Assembly (NCBI GenBank): GCA_017695055.1
Contig: JADILY010000118.1
Coordinates: forward strand, 1-16,840
Origin: Merdivivens faecigallinarum
Lineage (GTDB): Bacteria > Bacteroidota > Bacteroidia > Bacteroidales > UBA932
Reading direction: 5' to 3'
Length of the DNA: 16,840 nt
Both the position numbers and the translations under genes were made by a program. Positions 1-5,273 of the stretch are shown piece after piece. The notes below the pieces were generated by a model. That model was not told where the DNA came from. It did not search any database and was given only the letters and a program-made list of their open reading frames with translations. Position 1 is the stretch's first letter; every line of letters starts with the position of its first letter.

Positions 1-430
1 AGCGGCGAGGGACAGGAACATAGCAAGGATAAAAGCCGAAGAAGCCGCCGCAACGGCGGAACCGGTACGGAAAAACAAGGACCTCATCGACATAACGGAC
101 TACAACGGCAACCTGAAGATTTCCGTCAACATAAGCAATCTGCTTTATATCGAATCCGAAGACAATTATATCAAGGTACATTATACGACCCAGGGCAAGC
201 TCCGCAGCCATCTGGTAAGATGCAAGATAAAGACTATCGAAGAAAAATTCTCGGGCAGCGGCCGGCTGATCCGCTGCCACAGGTCGTATGTCGTGAATCC
301 GAATAAAATCAAGGAAATGCGGAAGGACATGAACAATTATTCAATAATTCTCGACGAAAACGGCACCGACCCGATTCCCGTTTCGAAAAAATATTTTGAG
401 TCTTTCAGATCGTTTTTGAAGAGCGAATGA
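1..430 (+). CDS. LytTR-domain transcriptional regulator, C-terminal part (5' end outside window)
   Basis: The reading frame is open from base 2 to the TGA at 428-430 and gives about 142 residues. A hydrophilic, Ala/Glu-rich stretch resembling a helical linker leads into a LytTR DNA-binding domain. Its hallmarks are visible: the NLLYIESEDNYIKVHY strand region, the RCHRSYVVNPNKI segment, and a terminal PVSKKYFESFR motif. LytTR domains bind DNA through beta strands and act as transcription regulators. In Bacteroidota they are fused either to a response-regulator receiver or to an N-terminal membrane region. That part lies outside the window, so I cannot tell which applies here. Aquaporin starts 43 bases downstream on the same strand, so co-transcription is possible but not shown. 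The LytTR assignment is strong; the target genes are unknown. Confidence 0.9.
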   Translation, partial: AARDRNIARIKAEEAAATAEPVRKNKDLIDITDYNGNLKISVNISNLLYIESEDNYIKVHYTTQGKLRSHLVRCKIKTIEEKFSGSGRLIRCHRSYVVNPNKIKEMRKDMNNYSIILDENGTDPIPVSKKYFESFRSFLKSE

Positions 431-473
431 CATATTTTATTATATTGGGACATTATTTCTAAATAACAGCATC

Positions 474-1154
474 ATGAGAAAGTATTTAGCAGAAATGTTC
501 GGCACCTTCGTCCTTGTATTGATGGGATGCGGAAGTGCCATTTTCAACGGAGGTTGCGGAACCCCGGCACAAGTCCTGATGGTCGCAGCCGCATTCGGTC
601 TGTCGGTAGTCGCTATGGCCTATACTATCGGAGGCGTTTCCGGCTGCCATATCAATCCTGCAATCACTTTGGGCTGCATGGCCTCCGGCAGGATGAAAGT
701 CAAAGAGGGGCTGATGTACATGCTCTTCCAGGTCATCGGAGCCATAATAGCATCCGCATTACTTTATCTCCTGACTTCGGTCATAGATTTCGAATATGCA
801 ACCAGGACGGGAGCCAACGCATGCAATCCTGGTGTAGGCGTTCTGGGAGGTTTCCTGGCCGAAGTATTCTTCACCTTCGTATTCGTCCTGGTCGTTTTGG
901 GAACGACTGACAGCAAGAAAGGGGCCGGGAACTTTGCAGGACTGGCAATAGGATTGTCACTCATACTCATACACATCGTATGCATCCCTATTACCGGAAC
1001 ATCCGTGAACCCTGCAAGGAGCATAGGGCCTGCCATTTTCGAAGGCGGGAAAGCATTGTCCGAGCTCTGGATATTCATCGTGGCTCCGTTTATCGGCGCA
1101 CTGCTTTCGGCCGGCGTATGGAAACTGATAGGAGGAAAAGCAAAAAACGAATAG
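474..1154 (+). CDS. aqpZ: Aquaporin Z-type water channel (MIP family)
   Basis: The 226-residue protein has a typical length for bacterial AqpZ. It is an integral inner-membrane protein with six helices and two half-helices carrying NPA motifs at residues 61-63 and 179-181. By alignment with E. coli AqpZ from memory, the aromatic/arginine selectivity filter is Phe41, His167, Thr176 and Arg182. That is the orthodox water-channel set rather than the glycerol-facilitator set, so passive water permeation is the likely role. The start at 474 gives the usual N-terminus MRKYLAEMFGTF. A weak -7-like box (TATATTGG, 441-448) lies upstream, with TTTG at 415-418 inside the preceding gene, so the gene may have its own promoter. 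It ends 33 bases before a strong terminator hairpin. Family is certain; specificity is inferred. Confidence 0.95.
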   Translation: MRKYLAEMFGTFVLVLMGCGSAIFNGGCGTPAQVLMVAAAFGLSVVAMAYTIGGVSGCHINPAITLGCMASGRMKVKEGLMYMLFQVIGAIIASALLYLLTSVIDFEYATRTGANACNPGVGVLGGFLAEVFFTFVFVLVVLGTTDSKKGAGNFAGLAIGLSLILIHIVCIPITGTSVNPARSIGPAIFEGGKALSELWIFIVAPFIGALLSAGVWKLIGGKAKNE

Positions 1155-1187
1155 AGAATGACAATAACGGCAACGGACGATAATTAA

Positions 1188-1228
1188 AAGAGAGAGGGTG
1201 GCTTAATCGATTTGCCACCCTCTCTCTT
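1188..1228. terminator. Strong bidirectional intrinsic terminator between aqpZ and rpsC
   Basis: A perfect 15-bp inverted repeat, AAGAGAGAGGGTGGC (1188-1202) and its complement (1214-1228), is separated by an 11-base loop. The stem base is A:T-rich. Read from the left it exits into TATTTA; read from the right it exits into TTAATTA. It lies between two convergent genes, 33 bases after the aqpZ stop and 21 bases after the rpsC stop, so it can serve both. The symmetric placement suits a bidirectional rho-independent terminator, although the T tracts are short. Confidence 0.85.
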
Positions 1229-1249
1229 ATTTATGAATCAACCTTATTC

Positions 1250-2035
1250 CTATTCTTCACGACGGCGTTCCTGCCTGTCACCGCGGCCTCCGCGACGACG
1301 GTCGCCACGGCCTCCACGACGGCGGTCACCGTCACGGCGCTGACGTCCGTTGTTAGGCTGGGCTGCTACTACGCCTACATTCGGTGAAAGATCCCTCTTT
1401 CCATAAACCTCGCCGTTGCAAATCCACACCTTGATTCCAAGGACACCCACTTTCGTGTGAGCCTCTGCCAAAGCATAGTCTATATCTGCACGGAAAGTAT
1501 GAAGAGGAGTACGGCCTTCCTTCAGCATTTCTGTCCTTGCCATTTCGGCTCCGCCGAGACGTCCGCTGATCTGAACCTTGATACCTTCGGCACCGGCTTT
1601 CATCGTAGAAGCGATGGCCATCTTGATGGCCCTTCTGTAAGAAACACGGCCTTCCACCTGGCGGGCAATGTTCTCCGCTACGATTCTTGCATCGGTATCG
1701 GGTTTCTTCACTTCGAGGATGTATATCTGCACATCCTTGTTTGTGATGACCTTAAGTTCATTCTTGAGGATTTCGACATCCGAACCGGACTTGCCTATGA
1801 TGGCACCCGGACGTGCCGTGTGAATGCTCACCGTAATCAGCTTCAATGTCCTTTCAATGACTATCTTGGAAACACTTGCCTTCGCAAGACGTTCATTGAG
1901 GTACCTGCGGATTTTATAGTCTTCCTCGATTTTCATTGCAGTATCGTTCTTGATGCTGCTCTTTCCAATCCAATTGGAATCCCATCCACGGATTATACCG
2001 ATCCTATTGCTTATAGGGTTTGTTTTCTGTCCCAT
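1250..2035 (-). CDS. rpsC: 30S ribosomal protein S3 with Arg/Gly-rich C-terminal tail
   Basis: S3 sits at the mRNA entry side of the 30S subunit. The start at 2035 gives MGQKTNPISNRIG, the conserved S3 N-terminus, and 261 residues. The frame stays open upstream to 2068, but that extension would run into rplV and lacks homology. The KH-type loop GKSG is at residues 81-84. The conserved C-terminal core (SGRLGGAEMAR, then HTKVGVLGIKVWI) ends near residue 215. Residues 229-261 form an extension rich in Arg, Gly and Asp, including a doubled DRRRGGRG unit. Shine-Dalgarno-like GTGGAGGA lies just upstream, inside the end of rplV, and only 4 bases separate the rplV stop from this start, which suggests translational coupling. 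It is the last gene of the operon. rplP, which normally follows, is absent. Confidence 0.97.
   Translation of the reverse strand: MGQKTNPISNRIGIIRGWDSNWIGKSSIKNDTAMKIEEDYKIRRYLNERLAKASVSKIVIERTLKLITVSIHTARPGAIIGKSGSDVEILKNELKVITNKDVQIYILEVKKPDTDARIVAENIARQVEGRVSYRRAIKMAIASTMKAGAEGIKVQISGRLGGAEMARTEMLKEGRTPLHTFRADIDYALAEAHTKVGVLGIKVWICNGEVYGKRDLSPNVGVVAAQPNNGRQRRDGDRRRGGRGDRRRGGRGDRQERRREE
1279..1326 (-). repeat. Two-copy 24-bp tandem repeat encoding the S3 tail
   Basis: Two adjacent 24-bp units (1279-1302 and 1303-1326) share the GGCCTCC-CGACG-CGGT pattern and differ at only a few positions. They encode the doubled eight-residue Arg/Gly/Asp motif of the S3 C-terminus. The reading frame is kept because the unit is a multiple of three. 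Copy number could vary between strains through slippage. Confidence 0.75.
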
Positions 2036-2039
2036 AATC

Positions 2040-2453
2040 TTATTCCTCCACAGGTTTTTTAACATCAAGTATCACGGTCACATGGTTGGAACGTTTGCGG
2101 ATACGTGCCGCACGTCCCTGAGGCGCCGTACGGATTCTTTTCAGAGTACGGCCTTCGTCCACCATGATTGTCTTGACATAAACATTACCGTTGTCAAGTT
2201 CCTTGCGGTTCTCTTCATTCTTGGCTTCCCAGTTTGCAATCGCACTGCGGATGAGTTTTTCCAACCTGTTAGAAGCTTCCTTCTTGGAAAACTTGAGTAT
2301 GTCAAGGGCACGGTTAACCTCGACTCCCCTGATCAAATCTGCGACAAGGCGCATTTTGCGGGGCGAGGTAGGAACATCATTCAGCTTTGCTATGGCTGTT
2401 TTCTTTTTTATTTCTTTAAGCCTTTCGGCCATTAATCTTTTACGAGCTCCCAT
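2040..2453 (-). CDS. rplV: 50S ribosomal protein L22
   Basis: L22 binds 23S rRNA and its long hairpin lines the peptide exit tunnel. The protein has 137 residues, longer than the 110 of E. coli L22. The extra length is an N-terminal Lys/Arg-rich segment and a short C-terminal tail, as in other Bacteroidota. The family core is seen in PTSPRKMRLVADLIRG (about residues 28-43), EKLIRSAIANWE, and the hairpin region around TLKRIRTAPQGRAARIRKR. The start at 2453 gives the usual MGARKR N-terminus; Met8 is less likely. It starts 20 bases after the rpsS stop with no visible Shine-Dalgarno sequence. Its last codons (Val-Glu-Glu) carry the Shine-Dalgarno-like sequence for rpsC. Confidence 0.97.
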   Translation of the reverse strand: MGARKRLMAERLKEIKKKTAIAKLNDVPTSPRKMRLVADLIRGVEVNRALDILKFSKKEASNRLEKLIRSAIANWEAKNEENRKELDNGNVYVKTIMVDEGRTLKRIRTAPQGRAARIRKRSNHVTVILDVKKPVEE

Positions 2454-2473
2454 AATTTTAGTTGCATTTTAGA

Positions 2474-2743
2474 TTATTTACGATTGCCCGAATGGCCTTT
2501 GAATGTGCGTGTTGGGGCAAATTCACCGAGTTTGTGGCCAACCATGTTCTCAGTAACATATACCGGAATAAATTTATTTCCGTTATGAACTGCTATGGTA
2601 TGTCCCACAAAATCAGGAGAAATCATACTTGCTCTCGACCAAGTCTTGATAACCTCTTTCTTCTTGCTCCCATCATTCATGGCAAGAATTCTTTTTTCAA
2701 GGGCTTCCTGAATATATGGACCTTTTCTTAATGAACGACTCAT
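2474..2743 (-). CDS. rpsS: 30S ribosomal protein S19
   Basis: S19 binds 16S rRNA in the head of the small subunit next to S13. The 89-residue length is standard. Family motifs are clear: MSRSLRKGPYI at the N-terminus, IKTWSRASMISPDFVGHTIAVHNG in the middle, and HKLGEFAPTRTFKGH near the C-terminus. It begins 21 bases after the rplB stop, with a weak AGAG purine stretch upstream. It sits in the canonical order rplB-rpsS-rplV. Confidence 0.97.
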   Translation of the reverse strand: MSRSLRKGPYIQEALEKRILAMNDGSKKKEVIKTWSRASMISPDFVGHTIAVHNGNKFIPVYVTENMVGHKLGEFAPTRTFKGHSGNRK

Positions 2744-2764
2744 AATCTCTATACTTTTATTCCG

Positions 2765-3589
2765 TTATTTTTTCCTTCTTTCAATAATAAACCTATTTGA
2801 AGTCTTCTTAGGATTGCGAGTCTTATAACCTTTGGCTGGAATACCCTTGCGTGAACGAGGATGTCCTCCGGAAGCACGTCCTTCACCACCACCCATAGGG
2901 TGATCGACAGGGTTCATTACAACACCACGGTTACGAGGCCTGCGGCCCAGCCATCTCTTGCGGCCGGCTTTTCCGTGGGACTCCAGATTGTGGTCAGGAT
3001 TAGACACTACTCCGACTGTCGCACGGCATGTCACGAGGACCATCCTCGTTTCACCTGAAGGAAGACGAAGCACTGCATACTTGCCTTCACGTGCAGCCAG
3101 CTGGGCGAAAGTTCCGGCAGAACGGGCCATTGCGGCACCCCTGCCCGGATGCAATTCGATATTGTGGATTAGTGTACCGAGCGGAATTTCAGAAAGAGGC
3201 AGGGTGTTTCCCATTTCCGGAGCAACGCCGGGGCCGGAAGCAATTACCTGTCCAACCTTAAGTCCGTTAGGAGCTACGATGTAAGTCTTTACACCGTCTT
3301 CATATTCTACAAGCGCGATACGTGCGCTGCGGTTCGGGTCGTACTCTATAGTCCTTACGGTAGCCGTGCAGTCGTCCTTTTTACGGGCGAAATCGATTAC
3401 ACGGTACATCCTTTTGTGACCGCCGCCGATGTAACGCATTGTCATCTTACCCTGGTTGTTCCTACCTCCAGTCTTGCGGAGAGGCCTCAACAGCGGTTTG
3501 TAAGGAGTAGTGCATGTGATATCGTCGAATGCACTGATTACTTTATTTCTCTGACCGGGAGTAACCGGTTTGAATTTTCTTACTGCCAT
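2765..3589 (-). CDS. rplB: 50S ribosomal protein L2
   Basis: L2 is a primary 23S rRNA-binding protein at the subunit interface, needed for subunit association and peptidyl transferase integrity. The 274-residue length is standard. It shows the N-terminal OB-fold part (GGRNNQGKMTMRYIGGGHK, residues 41-59, and YDPNRSARIALV) and the C-terminal SH3-like part (MNPVDHPMGGGEGR, residues 225-238). His230 in the NPVDH segment appears to match the functionally important His229 of E. coli L2. Met follows where E. coli has a second His, which I recall as usual in Bacteroidota. The start lies 5 bases after the rplW stop with AAGAG upstream. This is an ordinary member of the operon. Confidence 0.97.
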   Translation of the reverse strand: MAVRKFKPVTPGQRNKVISAFDDITCTTPYKPLLRPLRKTGGRNNQGKMTMRYIGGGHKRMYRVIDFARKKDDCTATVRTIEYDPNRSARIALVEYEDGVKTYIVAPNGLKVGQVIASGPGVAPEMGNTLPLSEIPLGTLIHNIELHPGRGAAMARSAGTFAQLAAREGKYAVLRLPSGETRMVLVTCRATVGVVSNPDHNLESHGKAGRKRWLGRRPRNRGVVMNPVDHPMGGGEGRASGGHPRSRKGIPAKGYKTRNPKKTSNRFIIERRKK

Positions 3590-3594
3590 CGCTC

Positions 3595-3885
3595 TTAAAT
3601 GTTACTGTAGAAATCTATTTTATCTTCACCTGCCAAAGTCACGTAAGCTTTCTTGTAGTGATTGGCACGGCCCCGTATAAGCCCGTCCTTGGTATAGCGG
3701 GACTTCTTCTTGCCATGATAATTGATGGTGTTGACATCCTTTACGGTAACCCCATACAGTTTTTCCACGGCATTCTTGATCTCTATTTTATTCGCCTTGC
3801 GATCGACGATAAAACCGTAACGGTTCAACTTTTCGCCCAGAACCGTCATCTTCTCTGTTACAATTGGCCTTATTATGATTTCCAT
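3595..3885 (-). CDS. rplW: 50S ribosomal protein L23
   Basis: L23 lies at the outer rim of the peptide exit tunnel and is a docking site for trigger factor and the signal recognition particle. The 96-residue protein shows the family pattern: MEIIIRPIVTEKMT at the N-terminus, FIVDRKANKIEIKNAVEKLYGV (about residues 25-46), and a basic loop GKKKSRYTKDGLIRGRANHYKKAYVTL. It starts 12 bases after rplD with no Shine-Dalgarno sequence visible. Order and length are canonical. Confidence 0.96.
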   Translation of the reverse strand: MEIIIRPIVTEKMTVLGEKLNRYGFIVDRKANKIEIKNAVEKLYGVTVKDVNTINYHGKKKSRYTKDGLIRGRANHYKKAYVTLAGEDKIDFYSNI

Positions 3886-3897
3886 TGTCTGCGAATT

Positions 3898-4527
3898 TTA
3901 GCACCTTACACGTGATGAAAGGATATCCTGGACACCGTCAATAAGCACAAGAGAATAAGCGTTCATTATCGTGTAAGTATTGATCTCATCCACAGAAATA
4001 ACCTTTATTTCCTGAAGGTTACGTGATGACAAATAAATATTCTTAGAGTTTTCAGGAAGTACCATGAGCACCTTCCTTCCATTGGCTTTGATATTTTCGA
4101 GGATACGGAGGAATTCCTTGGTCTTAGGAGCTTCCATTTCGAAAGGCTCCAGCATCGTTATGGCATTCTCCCTCGCCTTGTATGTCAAAGCCGAGAATCT
4201 TGCAAGCTGTTTCAGCTTCTTGTTAAGTTTGGTGCGATAGCTGCGCGGAACCGGTCCGAAAACACGGCCGCCGCCTACGAAGATATTCGACTTCAAGCTG
4301 CCGTGGCGTGCGCCGCCCGAGCCTTTCTGACGGATAATCTTCTTCGTGCTGTGGGCATTCTCATGACGGTTCTTCACCTTGTGGGTACCCTGCCTCTGGT
4401 TTCCGAGGAACTGTTTCACATCAAGGTAAATGGCATGGTCATTAGGTTCGATGCCGAATATCCTCTCATCGAGAACCACTTTCTTTCCCGACTCTGTTCC
4501 GTCGATTTTGTAAACTGACAATTCCAT
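3898..4527 (-). CDS. rplD: 50S ribosomal protein L4
   Basis: L4 binds 23S rRNA and extends a loop into the exit tunnel. In E. coli it also represses its own S10 operon by acting on the mRNA leader. The 209-residue length is standard. The tunnel-loop region is visible as RQKGSGGARHGS (residues 66-77) followed by GGGRVFGPVPRSY (residues 85-97). The start at 4527 is 3 bases beyond the rplC stop. A Shine-Dalgarno-like GTGGAGGA overlaps the last two rplC sense codons (Glu-Asp), which suggests translational coupling. Whether this L4 autoregulates the operon cannot be told from sequence. Confidence 0.97.
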   Translation of the reverse strand: MELSVYKIDGTESGKKVVLDERIFGIEPNDHAIYLDVKQFLGNQRQGTHKVKNRHENAHSTKKIIRQKGSGGARHGSLKSNIFVGGGRVFGPVPRSYRTKLNKKLKQLARFSALTYKARENAITMLEPFEMEAPKTKEFLRILENIKANGRKVLMVLPENSKNIYLSSRNLQEIKVISVDEINTYTIMNAYSLVLIDGVQDILSSRVRC

Positions 4528-4530
4528 CGA

Positions 4531-5154
4531 TTAGTCCTCCACGATTACATAAGAATTTCTTGCACCGGGAACCGAGCCTTTTACGACAATGAGATTGTTC
4601 TCCGGGATAACTTTGATTACTTGCAGGTTAAGAATCTTCACACGCTCGTTTCCGGTGTGACCTGCCATGCGCATACCTTTGAATACCCTTGAAGGCCATG
4701 AAGATGCGCCGAGTGAACCAGGGTGACGGAGCCTGTTGTGCTGACCGTGTGTACGGCCGCCTACTCCTTGGAATCCATGACGTTTGACTACGCCCTGGAA
4801 GCCTTTGCCCTTGGAGGTTCCCACAACATCGACGAACATTCCTTCGGTGAAAATGTCCGCAACCGTAAGCTGGTCGCCGAGTTTGAGATCCTGTGCAAAG
4901 TCCGCCTTGAACTCGACAAGTTTCTTCTTAGGAGAAACGCCTGCCTTGTCAAAGTGACCTTTAAGTGCCTTGGTGGTGTGCTTTTCTTTCTTTTCGTCAT
5001 AGGCAAGCTGCACTGCGGTATAACCGTCTGTTTCCATTGTGCGCAACTGCGTAACAACGCACGGACCAGCCTCAATAACGGTGCATGGAATATTTTTTCC
5101 ATCGGCACCGAAAACGGAAGTCATTCCGATTTTCTTTCCAATTAATCCAGGCAT
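4531..5154 (-). CDS. rplC: 50S ribosomal protein L3, first gene of the operon
   Basis: L3 is an early-assembly 23S rRNA-binding protein with an extension reaching toward the peptidyl transferase centre. The 207-residue protein begins MPGLIGKKIGMTSVF and has the family signature around residues 145-165, PGSLGASSWPSRVFKG. In E. coli the Gln at position 150 of this loop is methylated by PrmB. Here residue 150 is Ala and no Gln occurs in the loop, so that modification cannot happen at this site. The ATG at 5154 follows an A/T-rich leader without a Shine-Dalgarno sequence, as is common in Bacteroidota. Normally rpsJ precedes rplC; here a promoter and then an unrelated peptidase gene lie upstream instead. 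Confidence 0.97.
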   Translation of the reverse strand: MPGLIGKKIGMTSVFGADGKNIPCTVIEAGPCVVTQLRTMETDGYTAVQLAYDEKKEKHTTKALKGHFDKAGVSPKKKLVEFKADFAQDLKLGDQLTVADIFTEGMFVDVVGTSKGKGFQGVVKRHGFQGVGGRTHGQHNRLRHPGSLGASSWPSRVFKGMRMAGHTGNERVKILNLQVIKVIPENNLIVVKGSVPGARNSYVIVED

Positions 5155-5195
5155 TGGTTTGTTAATTATTTGTTAATCAATAATATAAATACACT

Positions 5196-5210
5196 CCGCA
5201 TTTTATGCGG
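5196..5210 (-). promoter_or_regulatory. Short hairpin at the predicted 5' end of the rplC mRNA
   Basis: CCGCAT (5196-5201) and ATGCGG (5205-5210) can form a 6-bp stem with a 3-base loop. It sits at the predicted transcription start, about 40 bases before the rplC ATG. It could protect the 5' end of the mRNA or be part of a regulatory leader. It is too small to resemble the known E. coli S10 leader. Formation depends on the exact start site, which is only inferred. Confidence 0.45.
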
Positions 5211-5213
5211 GTT

Positions 5214-5244
5214 GCAAAGTTACGACTAATATTTTAATTTACAA
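5214..5244 (-). promoter_or_regulatory. Bacteroidota-type promoter of the rplC-rpsC operon
   Basis: On the minus strand the -7 box TAACTTTGC (5214-5222) matches TAnnTTTGC exactly. A -33 element TTG (complement of 5242-5244) lies exactly 19 bases upstream. Further upstream (5245-5272) the DNA is almost pure A/T, including a 16-bp A/T palindrome at 5256-5271, in the position of an UP element. The expected transcription start is near 5207, giving a leader of about 50 bases before rplC. Confidence 0.8.
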
Positions 5245-5273
5245 GAAATTATAATAATTTTTATAAAAATTTC

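Noticed and set aside
2036..2068. N-terminal extension of rpsC to an upstream Met
   Set aside because: The extension overlaps rplV, has no S3 similarity, and the internal ATG at 2035 has a good Shine-Dalgarno-like sequence and the conserved MGQKTNP start.
5256..5271. 16-bp A/T palindrome as terminator of the prolyl oligopeptidase gene
   Set aside because: It has no G:C pairs, so the hairpin would be unstable. Its position upstream of the rplC promoter fits an UP-like element better, although a weak terminator role is not excluded.
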